Assembly: GCF_000307165.1 (NCBI RefSeq)
Contig: NC_018704.1
Span: forward strand, 620,001 to 684,000
Reading direction: 5' to 3'
Length of the DNA: 64,000 bases
Source of the DNA: Amphibacillus xylanus NBRC 15112
Lineage (GTDB): Bacteria; Bacillota; Bacilli; Bacillales; Amphibacillaceae
Part shown: positions 8,450 through 18,111 of the stretch, piece after piece
Position numbering within the stretch: position 1 is the first letter of the stretch
How the letters are laid out: each line of letters starts with the position of its first letter
Translations under genes and position numbers: made by a program
Notes under the pieces: generated by a model
Seen by the model: the letters and a program-made list of their open reading frames with translations, nothing else
The model's database searches: none
What the model was told of the DNA's origin: nothing

Positions 8450-9235
8450 TTGAAAATGCAAGTGAAAATCTTAACTGTTTTCATGGTCTGCTGTCTACTG
8501 ATACCAAGTACGAGTTATGCATATGGTTGGGGTTATAAGAAAGGTCCAAAAAATCAGCCACCAGAGGTAGGAAAGTATGGAGAAATATTAAAAAAACATG
8601 GTGGATATTATTTAGATGATTCAGGTGAGAAAACCGTATATCTAACGTTTGATAATGGATATGAAGCTGGTTATACAGAAACAATTTTAGATATTTTGCA
8701 AGAAGAAAATGTTCCTGCAACATTTTTCCTTACAGGTCACTACGTAAGAAGCGCACCAGAGATTGTGAAGCGGATTGCTTCTGATGGTCATATTATTGGG
8801 AATCACTCGTATCATCATTATGATTTTACCGAGCTGACGAAAGAAAAATATTTAAAAGAAGTGACAGATTTAGACCGAGCCATAGAGGCAGTAACAGGTA
8901 TCGAAAGACTTCATTATTTAAGACCTCCTCGAGGAGTCTTTAATGAGCAAACAATCGAGTGGGGTAATGAATTTGGGTATATTCATATGTTTTGGTCTGT
9001 TGCATTTGTTGATTGGCACAGTGATCAAAATAAGGGATGGGAGTCTGCTTACCGACAAGTGATTGATCAAATGCATCCAGGTGCTATTATCCTGTTGCAT
9101 ACTGTGACGGAAGATAATGCACTAGCACTTAGTCATTTAATCAAAGATCTAAAGCAAGAAGGCTATGAATTTAGATCTTTAGATGATTTAGTACTGCGTG
9201 ATATGATTAAAGATCCACTTGCGATTGCTAAGTAA
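8450..9235 (+). CDS. pdaA: Peptidoglycan N-acetylmuramic acid deacetylase PdaA
   Basis: A secreted NodB-type polysaccharide deacetylase of about 260 residues. The signal peptide ends near SYA. Motifs are TFDNGYEAGYTE (motif 1, with the D-N variant typical of PdaA), GNHSYHHYDF (metal-binding His pair), LRPPRGVFNE, and DWHSDQNKGW. PdaA makes the muramic delta-lactam of spore cortex, needed for germination. TTG 8450 is chosen since GGGTGAT stands 4 nt before it; GTG 8441 would lie inside that site. A hairpin terminator follows. Confidence 0.93.
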   Translation: MKMQVKILTVFMVCCLLIPSTSYAYGWGYKKGPKNQPPEVGKYGEILKKHGGYYLDDSGEKTVYLTFDNGYEAGYTETILDILQEENVPATFFLTGHYVRSAPEIVKRIASDGHIIGNHSYHHYDFTELTKEKYLKEVTDLDRAIEAVTGIERLHYLRPPRGVFNEQTIEWGNEFGYIHMFWSVAFVDWHSDQNKGWESAYRQVIDQMHPGAIILLHTVTEDNALALSHLIKDLKQEGYEFRSLDDLVLRDMIKDPLAIAK

Positions 9236-9262
9236 AAATAAGTTAAGCTAACAAAAATTAAT

Positions 9263-9313
9263 AAAACATTTGTATTTACTCTTATTCTGGTAAATGCAAA
9301 TGTTTTATTTTTT
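9263..9313 (+). terminator. Terminator after pdaA
   Basis: AAAACATTTGTATTTAC(T) pairs with GTAAATGCAAATGTTTT and is followed by a T-rich run. It also faces the end of ppk and may act in both directions. Confidence 0.8.
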
Positions 9314-9363
9314 TCCATATTTATCGTCTTACTTAAATATGACTAAGTTTTGCTTCTGTGAAA

Positions 9364-11448
9364 TTAATTATAGCTACTGCTTTCAGCCAGTTGTTGAAAA
9401 ATACTTTGACTGTTAATAATCGGATCATTTTGATTTGGTACAACTAATTGATATGTTCCATCACTAAGTTGAATTCGTCGATTTGTATTATCAGTTATTG
9501 AAAGCTGAAGAATCTCGTAAATTCGTTGTTGATGATTAGCTTGTAGGATCGGAAACATAAGCTCAATCCGTCTTTCTAAGTTGCGTGTCATCCAATCAGC
9601 CGATGATAGGTAATATTGATCGTCACCATTATTATAAAAATAATAAATTCGACTATGTTCTAAAAAACGTCCAACAATACTATGGACTCTGATTTGATCA
9701 CTAACTCCTGGAATTCCTGGTTTCAAGCAACAAATTCCTCGTACAATCAAATCGATTGATACGCCAGTTTGTGAAGCTTGATATAGTTTCATAATAATTG
9801 TTTTATCAGTTAATGCATTCATTTTTGCGATAATTCGACCAGTTCCAAATTGTTTTTGATTCAAGATTTCACGGTCTATAAGAGATAAAAAAGTATTCTT
9901 CAAATTGTGAGGGGCAATTGATAATCCATTTAATTTTGGTATTTCAGTTGCACCACATAAAAAGTTGAAGAAATGTGTTGCATCATCGACTAAAGCGTCT
10001 CGGGTAGTAATCAATGCTAGATCAGTGTATAACGTTGCTGTTTGTTCATTGTAATTACCTGTAGACAAATGCAAGTACCGTTCAACTGATTGCTCACCTC
10101 TACGAACAATTAAGCAAATTTTACTATGTGTTTTTAAACCACTTATACCATAAATAACGTGACAACCAGCACGTTCAAGTTTTTTGGCCCAATGGACATT
10201 ATTTTCTTCGTCAAATCTCGCCTTTAGTTCAACGAGTACAGTTACCTGTTTTCCAGCTAAAGCAGCAGTCTCTAAGCACTTAATAATCGGTGAATACTTA
10301 CTCGCACGATAAAGTGTTTGTTTGATCGCTAAAACATCTGGATCATGAGCTGCTTCAGTTAATAGTTTGATCGTTGTCTCAAATGAATCATATGGGTGAT
10401 GCAGTAAAACATCGTGTGATTTGACTTGCATAAAAATTGACTGATCTTTATTTAATTCATGCGTATATTGTGGTTGAACAGGGTGATAAGCTAACTCAGG
10501 ATAACAAGCTTTAATTTGACTGTAAAATGCATTTAAAAAAGTAAAGTCGAGTGGACCTGGTAGAAAATATAGATCTGCATCATGAATATCATACATTTTT
10601 GCTAAAAACTGAACGACATTAAAATCAGAATAATGTTGGTCAATTTCTAAGCGGACGACAGCGCCCCATTCTCTTTTGTGTAGCTCAGACTCAATCGCTT
10701 TTAAAAGATCACGCACATCTTCTTCATGAATCGTCATATCCGCATTTCGAGTTATTCGAAATACAGTAGTTGATATGACTTCATCATTTGGAAATAGTAA
10801 ATTTAGATAATAAATAATGACTTCTTCAAGCAGTATATATTGATCAGTATGTTTAATTTGAATTGTTCGTTTAATTAATTCTGGTACTTGAATAAGCGCT
10901 GTTTTCTCACTTTTATCAGTCAATGAACATAAGCGCACAATCATATTTAATGATTTATTAGCTAGTAATGGAAACGGCTGATACATGTGTATTGCAATTG
11001 GTGTTAGGATTGGGAAGATCCGCTCTGTAAAATAATCCGCTAACCAATTCAGTTCCTCAATTGTTAAACCTTCAATTGCTTTAATTTGAATTTTTGCTTG
11101 AGCTAACGCATGGACCTGCTCCTGGTAAATCTGATTTTGTACTTGAACTAATCGATGAGTTTCCTTACTAACCGCAGTTAATTGTTCACTGGCAGTTAGC
11201 CCAGACTTATTATCAGGCTTGTTAAAATTAGCCTTTACTTGATCCATTAAACCAGCAACTCGAATCATAAAAAATTCATCTAAATTTGAAGAAAAGATTG
11301 AAATAAACTTTAATCGTTCTAAGATCGGATTATTTCGATTCAATGCCTCTTCAAGTACACGTTGATTAAAGCGCAACCAGCTTATTTCACGATTATTGAA
11401 GTAAGCTGGATTATCGTATGTGAAAACCGCATCAGTTCTTTGCTTCAT
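9364..11448 (-). CDS. ppk: Polyphosphate kinase Ppk1
   Basis: A 694-residue enzyme that polymerises the gamma-phosphate of ATP into polyphosphate. It opens with YFNNREISWLRFNQRVLEEA (N domain). The catalytic part carries HHPYDSF, IKQTLYRAS, HSKICLIVRR with the His expected to be phosphorylated (about residue 430), HLSTGNYNEQTA, and the C-terminal SADWMTRNLERRIELMFPI. Length is typical. ATG 11448 has AGGAGG at 6-nt spacing; the frame is open further to 11475. It follows ppx by about 31 bp on the same strand, giving a ppx-ppk operon for polyphosphate turnover. B. subtilis 168 lacks ppk1, but B. cereus-type bacilli have it. Confidence 0.95.
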   Translation of the reverse strand: MKQRTDAVFTYDNPAYFNNREISWLRFNQRVLEEALNRNNPILERLKFISIFSSNLDEFFMIRVAGLMDQVKANFNKPDNKSGLTASEQLTAVSKETHRLVQVQNQIYQEQVHALAQAKIQIKAIEGLTIEELNWLADYFTERIFPILTPIAIHMYQPFPLLANKSLNMIVRLCSLTDKSEKTALIQVPELIKRTIQIKHTDQYILLEEVIIYYLNLLFPNDEVISTTVFRITRNADMTIHEEDVRDLLKAIESELHKREWGAVVRLEIDQHYSDFNVVQFLAKMYDIHDADLYFLPGPLDFTFLNAFYSQIKACYPELAYHPVQPQYTHELNKDQSIFMQVKSHDVLLHHPYDSFETTIKLLTEAAHDPDVLAIKQTLYRASKYSPIIKCLETAALAGKQVTVLVELKARFDEENNVHWAKKLERAGCHVIYGISGLKTHSKICLIVRRGEQSVERYLHLSTGNYNEQTATLYTDLALITTRDALVDDATHFFNFLCGATEIPKLNGLSIAPHNLKNTFLSLIDREILNQKQFGTGRIIAKMNALTDKTIIMKLYQASQTGVSIDLIVRGICCLKPGIPGVSDQIRVHSIVGRFLEHSRIYYFYNNGDDQYYLSSADWMTRNLERRIELMFPILQANHQQRIYEILQLSITDNTNRRIQLSDGTYQLVVPNQNDPIINSQSIFQQLAESSSYN

Positions 11449-11479
11449 TATGCCCCTCCTGCTAGAATCCAGCATATGC

Positions 11480-13018
11480 CTAATTGAGCTGATTAAATTG
11501 GAGAACTACTTTTTTATTGATTGCTTTTTCAAAATGTTTCTTTTGCTTTTCTGCTTGATATGATTCAGCGCTTGGATTTTTTTTATAATATACTATTAGC
11601 TTAATTTGTTTTTGCTTCATCTGAATGTCTACATTTTGAATCACTTGTCGTTTTGTTGCATCTAATGCATAAGTTAATTTTAATAATGAGCCAAGGAGTC
11701 GATACTTTTTACGTTCATGTTTTGTAAGCCAGCTTTTATAAGGCTTAACAAACTGATCAAACGTCACACTATCTTTATAAGAAGCAATTAATGCAATGAT
11801 TAGTTTTTCATGATTTAATAGTCCATCTATCGTTTGATTAGCTAGTAAATAAAATGTATGCTGTGCACTGGACTCTGAATCAATATATTGACCAAGATTG
11901 AAAACATAAATAGCATGTGATAAGTAAGACCAATCAGCTTGTGTTAATGTCTTTAATTGCTGTGCAAATAATTGATTAAAGATTTTCCGTGTTAAAAAGT
12001 GGACATGTGAAATTTGGTTCATATTTTGGTTATAGCGCATGACGATTTCATTTAAGCTTTCTTCAAGCACATTAGGGAAATAGGCAGTGTCGTGATTTGC
12101 TAAAAGCCAACTGTAATTAATGCCATCACGTAATCCTTTTTGACTTAAGATAAATTGATCGGCTTTAACTGTTTCGTACAGCACTTTAAATGTTTCAATT
12201 GCTGGAATGATAATATCAGCCCGATCCTTAGATAAACCTTCGACTTTTTCCCTCTTCGATAAAGGAATTGAAATTAAATAATTTAAAATCCGGTTAATAT
12301 CGTAAACATTCATTTGATATTGATGCAATCCAGCCATTGGATATGACTTCTCATTTTGGTCGATTTGTGCCATGTTTCTTGCACTTCCGCCAATTCCAAT
12401 GAGAGGTATGTGGCGATCTCTTAGCCAAGGTAGTGATTCAAACTGATCTTTAACAAATTGGCGAACTTTCTGAGCATTTTCCTGTTCAGTTAGATCGTCT
12501 TGGTATAGTGCTTTTAACGTTAAAGTTCCAAATGGAAAGCTATGTGAGTGTACAAGTTCACGGTTTTTAAAGTATGTCACCTCTGTACTACCACCACCCA
12601 TATCGACAGTGATTCCTTCAGTAAGCGACGTCGAATTAACAACAGCTAGGTAGCCATAATACGCTTCTTCTTTTTCCGATAGGATAATCATATCCCAATC
12701 AAATTTCTGTTTAACAAGTTTGATCAGCTCATGACGATTGTGAGCTTGTCTAATTGTCGCAGTCGCCATGCACATGAATTGTCGGTAAGGATAGATTGCC
12801 AGTACGTCAGCAAAATGCGCTAATGTGTTTAATAGAACATCAATACCTTCAGGAGATAGATTATGCTCATGATCTAAATAGTTTGAAAGTCGTGAAACAG
12901 CTTTTACATTTTCTACTTCATATAAACGGCCAGTTTTTTCTTTCTGGTAAATGACTAAACGCATTGAGTTTGAGCCAATATCAATTATCGCTGAGTAGTC
13001 TTCATTTGTATTTTTCAC
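11480..13018 (-). CDS. ppx: Exopolyphosphatase (Ppx/GppA family)
   Basis: A protein of about 512 residues of the actin-like ASKHA fold. The phosphate-1 motif DIGSNSMRLVIY, the GITVDMGGGSTEVTYF phosphate-2 motif, and LIGIGGSARNMA are all visible; a C-terminal HD-like helical region (about residues 310-500) follows, as in long Ppx proteins. It hydrolyses terminal phosphate from polyphosphate, possibly also pppGpp. GTG 13018 has AGGTGAT 4 nt upstream; GTG 13027 is the alternative. Upstream of ppk in one operon. Confidence 0.93.
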   Translation of the reverse strand: MKNTNEDYSAIIDIGSNSMRLVIYQKEKTGRLYEVENVKAVSRLSNYLDHEHNLSPEGIDVLLNTLAHFADVLAIYPYRQFMCMATATIRQAHNRHELIKLVKQKFDWDMIILSEKEEAYYGYLAVVNSTSLTEGITVDMGGGSTEVTYFKNRELVHSHSFPFGTLTLKALYQDDLTEQENAQKVRQFVKDQFESLPWLRDRHIPLIGIGGSARNMAQIDQNEKSYPMAGLHQYQMNVYDINRILNYLISIPLSKREKVEGLSKDRADIIIPAIETFKVLYETVKADQFILSQKGLRDGINYSWLLANHDTAYFPNVLEESLNEIVMRYNQNMNQISHVHFLTRKIFNQLFAQQLKTLTQADWSYLSHAIYVFNLGQYIDSESSAQHTFYLLANQTIDGLLNHEKLIIALIASYKDSVTFDQFVKPYKSWLTKHERKKYRLLGSLLKLTYALDATKRQVIQNVDIQMKQKQIKLIVYYKKNPSAESYQAEKQKKHFEKAINKKVVLQFNQLN

Positions 13019-13096
13019 CTTTATCACCTGCTCTTATCTATTAAAGTAGCTTTACCACATATCGCCTCATATTAATCATGATTTATTTTAATACGA

Positions 13097-14410
13097 TTAT
13101 GAATATTTTATTTGGTGAATGATTTGTTCTTGATAAGCTTCTGCTTCTTCAACTTGTCCATTTTGTTTGAGCAGGCTAATGAGCTTTTTATAAAGCGTTT
13201 CATTATTTGGGTGTAATTCGATTTCCCACTTTAGACAATCTATCGCACCAGCAAAGTGGTTAAAGTACTGATAAATATCTGCTAATTGTGCTTGACTGTC
13301 TGGATTTTCTTTTAGCTCTTTGATTAATTCTAAGTGTTTTGTGAAATAAAACGGTGTGTCAAATTTGTCTAGCCAAGACAAGATATCTTCAATCGGTTTA
13401 TACTTTAGTGCAGATTCTACGATCATTCTTGTGACGACTTCTTTTTCTTCACATGGAAATGAGTCGATTCGTTTAATAAATTGATCTTGATGTTTTGTGA
13501 AAATCGTTAAGTGGGTGTTTTGCTCGACTTGAGTTAAGTGACTCATAAATGCTTTGATATTGACTTGGTGAGAGAAATCTTTTTCTAATAGTATTTTTAA
13601 ATATCGCTTTGAATCGACATACATGAGCAATTGATCAGAAAAAGGTTGATGGTTGATTAGCTTCGGCTGTTGCAGGTACATTTCATACAAGGTAGCGGCA
13701 CGAATGCTCGGTGGAAAAGGGTCTAGCGTTGATAAAAATAGCTGCCAATAGTGGTTTGAGAATTTTTTTAGTAATTGAACAGTTGCTAAAATGCTTCGTT
13801 CTAGTATGCGACTATCAGATTGATAAATTGACTCAAGTGTGTCGAGATCTAGTGGATTGAAGGCGAACATTTCACGTTCATGGACCTGGTAGCCTTGAAA
13901 CGTTAAAGATACTAACATATCGTGTGCAAACTGATTATCTGGCTGATAATTTTTTAATGTGGATAAAACTTGGAAAGCATGCTGTAATTGACCGTCGCGA
14001 CGATGCTGACGGAAACACTCGATAAATAGGTTGATAATTTTTTCTTGTGAAATAAATTGATCGAAATAAGTAATGATAATAATTTGATCTAATTGATCCA
14101 ACTTTTTGGACATAGACTGGAGCATCTTCTTAAGTGGTATACATGAAAATGTTTGTTGATTGACGAGTGTATCAATGGCATGATGTGGTGAAGTGACAAT
14201 AAGACCATACATGATGGCTTTTGCAATAAAGGAATCAGGGTTTAATTGATTAACTTTAACTGTATTTATATAGCGTTTCTTATGAAAAACTAAATAATAG
14301 GTTTGTCCAGAACGACCGTGTGCTTCAACTAATTGACAATTTCTAAACAGGATTAATCGTTTGACATCTAAAGTGGCTTGTTTCTGCTGAATTTGGATTC
14401 TACATTTCAT
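13097..14410 (-). CDS. Uncharacterised helical-repeat (TPR-like) protein
   Basis: A 437-residue soluble protein I do not recognise. The N-terminal 60 residues (MKCRIQIQQKQATLDVKR, GQTYYLVFHKKRYINTVKV) look beta-rich; the rest is alpha-helical. The C-terminal 100 residues read like tetratricopeptide-type repeats (DIYQYFNHFAGAIDCLKWEIELHPNNETLYKKLISLLKQNGQVEEAEAY). There is no signal peptide or membrane segment. An AGGAGG site precedes ATG 14410. It lies 70 bp upstream of ppx on the same strand and is divergent from clpE. A scaffold or regulatory role is only a guess. Confidence 0.75.
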   Translation of the reverse strand: MKCRIQIQQKQATLDVKRLILFRNCQLVEAHGRSGQTYYLVFHKKRYINTVKVNQLNPDSFIAKAIMYGLIVTSPHHAIDTLVNQQTFSCIPLKKMLQSMSKKLDQLDQIIIITYFDQFISQEKIINLFIECFRQHRRDGQLQHAFQVLSTLKNYQPDNQFAHDMLVSLTFQGYQVHEREMFAFNPLDLDTLESIYQSDSRILERSILATVQLLKKFSNHYWQLFLSTLDPFPPSIRAATLYEMYLQQPKLINHQPFSDQLLMYVDSKRYLKILLEKDFSHQVNIKAFMSHLTQVEQNTHLTIFTKHQDQFIKRIDSFPCEEKEVVTRMIVESALKYKPIEDILSWLDKFDTPFYFTKHLELIKELKENPDSQAQLADIYQYFNHFAGAIDCLKWEIELHPNNETLYKKLISLLKQNGQVEEAEAYQEQIIHQIKYS

Positions 14411-14511
14411 TTAAACCGCCTCCTAATCATCCTATTGTTAATTATATCATACCATAAAATGAGAAAAATCAACTGATATAAGTTGATTATTGATTAAAAT
14501 ATGCAAAAAAC

Positions 14512-14540
14512 TTGAAAGTCAAATAAGGTCAAAGTATACT
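14512..14540 (+). promoter_or_regulatory. SigA-type promoter of clpE
   Basis: TTGAAA at 14512-14517 and TATACT at 14535-14540 with exactly 17 bp between. The upstream CtsR operator overlaps the -35 element and spacer. Confidence 0.8.
14517..14533 (+). promoter_or_regulatory. CtsR operator 1 of clpE
   Basis: AGTCAAA-TAA-GGTCAAA, a perfect match to the CtsR direct-repeat consensus RGTCAAA-N3-RGTCAAA. It covers the promoter spacer, so binding should block RNA polymerase. Confidence 0.9.
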
Positions 14541-14552
14541 ATAAGTAAGAAA

Positions 14553-14569
14553 GGTCAAAGATAGTCAAA
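14553..14569 (+). promoter_or_regulatory. CtsR operator 2 of clpE
   Basis: GGTCAAA-GAT-AGTCAAA, a second perfect CtsR site, placed just downstream of the predicted transcription start. Tandem CtsR sites are also known at clpE of B. subtilis. Confidence 0.9.
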
Positions 14570-14592
14570 AAGAATAAAGGAGGAAGAAAAGG

Positions 14593-16713
14593 ATGAAATG
14601 TCAAAAGTGTCAAATACGTCCCGCAACTATAAACTTAACTCTTCAGATTAATCAGGAAACAGAGCAACTTCATGTTTGTCCAGATTGCTACAAAGAAATT
14701 AGAAATAATTCATTGAACCCTTCAAGCTTTTTTGGCAACAAAGACGCCCATCCGTTTAGTGGTTTTGCATTTGGTGCACAGCCTAAGCAAGGTCAACAGG
14801 TTCGAACTGAGTCTGGTCGAAGCGGAGGAGGCTTATTAGATCAGCTTGGTCGTAACGTAACTGAAGCTGCAAGTGCAGGTATGATTGATCCTGTCATTGG
14901 ACGCGATCTAGAAGTTAAACAAGTCATTGAAACGTTAAATCGCCGGAATAAAAATAATCCAGTTTTAATTGGTGAGCCAGGCGTAGGTAAAACAGCTATT
15001 GCAGAGGGCCTGGCATTAAAGATAGTTGAAGGTCAAGTGCCAAATAAACTGAAGAATAAGCAGTTATACTTATTAGATGTGGCTTCGCTTGTAGCAAATA
15101 CAGGAATTAGAGGTCAATTTGAAGAACGGATGAATCAATTGATCCGTGAGCTACAAGAACGAAAAGACGTAATATTATTTATTGATGAAATCCATCTATT
15201 AGTAGGTGCTGGAACGGCAGAAGGTTCACAAATGGATGCTGGAAATATTCTAAAACCTGCACTTGCTAGAGGTGAATTGCAGTTAATCGGTGCAACAACA
15301 TTAAAAGAGTACCGCCAAATTGAAAAAGATGCAGCTTTAGAACGCCGATTACAGCCGATTATTGTTAAGGAACCAACAACTGATGAAGCAATTCAAATAC
15401 TAAACGGGATTAAAGATCGCTATGAAAAATATCATTACGTCAAGTATAGTGATGAAGTCATTGAGCATGCTGTCCGATTATCAAAACGCTATATTCAGGA
15501 TCGATTTTTACCGGATAAAGCAATTGATTTAATTGATCAAGCAGGTGCTCGACTTAATTTATTGCATGCAGAATCAGATAAATCAGCTATTGAAGCTAGG
15601 TTAGAAGAGATTGCCGTTGAAAAGGCAGCTGCAGCTGAGAAAGAGGACTATGAAACGGCAGCACATTTACGTCATCAAGAGCTACAACTTGAAAAACAAT
15701 TAAAAGAGTTAGAAGACAGTCCGTCTACAGAAGTGACAGTTGATGACATTCAACAAATTATTGAAGAAAAGACAGGTATTCCGGTTCAGAAAATGCAAGC
15801 AGATGAGCAAGCTAAAATGCGCGATCTAGCAGTAAAATTATCAGAAAAGGTAATTGGTCAAAATCATGCAGTTAATAAAGTTGCTAAAGCCATTCGAAGA
15901 AGTCGAGCTGGTTTGAAAGTAGCGACGCGTCCGATCGGTTCTTTCCTATTTGTCGGACCAACAGGCGTTGGAAAAACAGAGCTTGCTAAAGTACTAGCAG
16001 AGGAGTTATTCGGTACAAGAGACTCGCTCATCCGACTTGATATGAGTGAGTATATGGAGAGACATTCTGTATCGAAAATTATCGGATCACCTCCAGGCTA
16101 TGTAGGTCACGAGGAAGCCGGTCAATTAACTGAAAAAGTTCGCCGTAATCCATATAGTTTAATTTTGCTAGACGAAATTGAAAAGGCACACCCTGATGTT
16201 CAGCATATGTTCTTACAAATCATGGAGGATGGTCATTTAACTGATTCCCATGGCAGAACTGTTAGTTTTAAAGACTGTGTCATTATTATGACAAGTAACG
16301 CAGGATCAAGTTTTAAAGAGATTCAGGTAGGCTTTAATAAAGATCAAAATGAAGCTGTATCAACACTTGATCAATTAAAAGATTACTTTAAACCAGAGTT
16401 TTTAAATCGATTTGATTCTATTATTAATTTCAAAACATTATCAACTGACGATCTCGTTAAGATTGTTGATTTAATGTTGAATGAGTTAAGCGCACATCTA
16501 AGTGAGCAAAATTATCAATTAACCATTACAGACGAGGCTAAAGAATTTTTAGCGAAAAAAGGCTATAATCCTGATTATGGCGCACGTCCATTGCGTCGTG
16601 TGATTCAAGAAACGGTTGAAGATGGCATAACTGATTTACTATTAGATGAAACAGATGTTAGTAAGATAACAGTTGAGTTAGTTGATGAAGAGATTGTTGT
16701 GAAAAAAGGATAA
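14593..16713 (+). CDS. clpE: ATP-dependent Clp protease ATPase ClpE
   Basis: A 706-residue HSP100 unfoldase. An N-terminal zinc finger with Cys3, Cys6, Cys29 and Cys32 sets ClpE apart from ClpC. Two AAA+ modules follow: Walker A GEPGVGKT with Walker B VILFIDEI, and GPTGVGKTE with [15 protein letters not shown]. Between them lies a UVR-like coiled segment ([16 protein letters not shown]). ClpE with ClpP degrades heat-damaged protein and helps to end the CtsR heat response. Two CtsR operators sit in its promoter region, consistent with strong heat-shock control. RBS AAAGGAGG. Confidence 0.97.
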   Translation: MKCQKCQIRPATINLTLQINQETEQLHVCPDCYKEIRNNSLNPSSFFGNKDAHPFSGFAFGAQPKQGQQVRTESGRSGGGLLDQLGRNVTEAASAGMIDPVIGRDLEVKQVIETLNRRNKNNPVLIGEPGVGKTAIAEGLALKIVEGQVPNKLKNKQLYLLDVASLVANTGIRGQFEERMNQLIRELQERKDVILFIDEIHLLVGAGTAEGSQMDAGNILKPALARGELQLIGATTLKEYRQIEKDAALERRLQPIIVKEPTTDEAIQILNGIKDRYEKYHYVKYSDEVIEHAVRLSKRYIQDRFLPDKAIDLIDQAGARLNLLHAESDKSAIEARLEEIAVEKAAAAEKEDYETAAHLRHQELQLEKQLKELEDSPSTEVTVDDIQQIIEEKTGIPVQKMQADEQAKMRDLAVKLSEKVIGQNHAVNKVAKAIRRSRAGLKVATRPIGSFLFVGPTGVGKTELAKVLAEELFGTRDSLIRLDMSEYMERHSVSKIIGSPPGYVGHEEAGQLTEKVRRNPYSLILLDEIEKAHPDVQHMFLQIMEDGHLTDSHGRTVSFKDCVIIMTSNAGSSFKEIQVGFNKDQNEAVSTLDQLKDYFKPEFLNRFDSIINFKTLSTDDLVKIVDLMLNELSAHLSEQNYQLTITDEAKEFLAKKGYNPDYGARPLRRVIQETVEDGITDLLLDETDVSKITVELVDEEIVVKKG

Positions 16714-16757
16714 TAGTTGAACATTGCTAATGTGATTTCAAGTTTATATTTTCTAAA

Positions 16758-16801
16758 AGAAAGACTGCATCGAAGGCTATGACCTTTAGTGCAGTCTTTT
16801 T
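16758..16801 (+). terminator. Terminator after clpE
   Basis: AAAGACTGCA and TGCAGTCTTT flank a 20-nt inner part and end in TTTTT. Confidence 0.85.
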
Positions 16802-16818
16802 ATCTGTGAAATGTTAGA

Positions 16819-17234
16819 TCTTTAACGTTTTGATAAAAAGTAGTAACAAAAGTTAAAGATAAAGCTCGAATCGTTAATGTTTAGACAAAAAATAGTGGTA
16901 AAAGTTAAAGATTATGCTCGAATCGTTAATGTTTAGATAAAAAATAGTGGTAAAAGTTAAAGATAATGCACGAATCGTTAATGTTTAGACAAAAAATAGT
17001 GGTAAAAGTTAAAGATAATGCACGAATCGTTAATGTTTAGATAAAAAATAGTAGTAAAAGTTAAAGATAACGCTCTAATCGTTAATATTTAGACAAAAAA
17101 CAGTGGTAAAAGTTAAAGATTATGCTCTAATCGTTAATGTTTAGACAAAAAATAGTGGTAAAAGTTAAAGATAATGCTCTAATCGTTAATGTTTTGACAA
17201 AAAACAATAGCAAATGTCAAAGATTATGTCTAAT
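16819..17234. repeat. Eight tandem copies of a 52-bp AT-rich repeat
   Basis: Units start at 16819, 16871, 16923, 16975, 17027, 17079, 17131 and 17183, a strict 52-bp period. A typical unit begins TCGTTAATGTTTAGACAAAA and continues AATAGTGGTAAAAGTTAAAG. The outer copies have diverged more than the central ones. Units 1-4 end CGAA and later ones CTAA, and AGACA alternates with AGATA, as expected from local duplication. It has no open frame and no unique spacers. It fills the interval between clpE and the convergent ABC exporter operon. Confidence 0.93.
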
Positions 17235-17291
17235 TCTAAACACATTACAAAATTCCCCACTGCAAAGCAACTCATCTATATTTTAGTTAAT

Positions 17292-17326
17292 AAAAAAGCT
17301 ATCATACTAGGTAGTAGATAGCTTTT
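17292..17326 (-). terminator. Terminator of the sdpRI-like/ABC operon
   Basis: AAAAAGCTATC and GATAGCTTTTT form a perfect 11-bp stem, 9 bp beyond the stop codon of the permease gene on the minus strand. Confidence 0.85.
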
Positions 17327-17334
17327 TCAAAAGT

Positions 17335-18111
17335 TTAGAGAACTTTTTTGTTTTTAAATATAATAAATGAACAGATTAGTAGAATGGCTGATAGACCAAC
17401 AGTTATACCTGCCGTTCCCCAGAGTTCAGTTGAGACGGATTGATTATAGAGCATCTCGTTAATGTATGTGCTTAGTTGATTTGGGAACCAAGGTAACCAG
17501 TGGTTTACTAAACCGTTAACGACTGACATACTAAGTAATGTTCCGATTGTCACACCTGCAACAGGTCCTGGTCCTTTAAAAATGGTACTAAAGAAAATTG
17601 TTAATGAGATGACAAACATGATCCATAAAGCATAAAACAGCAGCAGATAAATTAGTTCGGTAAAACCTACATCACCAAAAAGTAGATTAACGTAATACCA
17701 ATTTAATAGCATCCCAATCGTAAAGGCGATAAAAAATAGGACGAACTTAGCAAACCATTTAGCTAAAATATATGTTACGTGATTAACCGGCTTTACTAAA
17801 ACTAATTCAGCAATACCAGTTTTTCTCTCACCAGCAATAGTCCCCATTGTTAATAATACGACGATTAAAACGCCTATTGAGCTGATTTGTACTAGCGCTA
17901 ACATCACCGCATCTGGTGCTGGGATTTCTGGAATTTCAAATGCCATCCCCTCTGGCACACCACCAACTGCGTCCATGATTTTTGGTAAGTAGTAATAAGT
18001 CAATGGATCCATAATTGAAAGTAAAATAAAGACGATCGGTACCCAAATCCAACTAAAGTTACGCCATGACTCCATGAATTCTTTTTTGAATACTGTTAAA
18101 AACTGACTCAT
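17335..18111 (-). CDS. ABC-2 type exporter permease (YxlG-like)
   Basis: A 258-residue membrane protein with six predicted helices, a large first extracytoplasmic loop (about residues 40-70) and the segment GTIAGERKTGIAELVLVKPVNHVTYILAKW, characteristic of NosY/YxlG-type permeases. Its start overlaps the ATPase stop by 4 nt (ATGA), so the two are translationally coupled and form one exporter. Together with the PLDc_N-like small protein upstream, the order equals yxlE-yxlF-yxlG of the B. subtilis sigY operon. Substrate unknown; a peptide or toxin-immunity role is inferred from the SdpI-like gene in the same operon. Confidence 0.88.
   Translation of the reverse strand: MSQFLTVFKKEFMESWRNFSWIWVPIVFILLSIMDPLTYYYLPKIMDAVGGVPEGMAFEIPEIPAPDAVMLALVQISSIGVLIVVLLTMGTIAGERKTGIAELVLVKPVNHVTYILAKWFAKFVLFFIAFTIGMLLNWYYVNLLFGDVGFTELIYLLLFYALWIMFVISLTIFFSTIFKGPGPVAGVTIGTLLSMSVVNGLVNHWLPWFPNQLSTYINEMLYNQSVSTELWGTAGITVGLSAILLICSFIIFKNKKVL

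Noticed and set aside
16819-17234. Tandem repeats considered as a CRISPR array
   Set aside because: The whole 52-bp period is conserved; there are no unique spacers, no palindromic repeat core and no cas genes.
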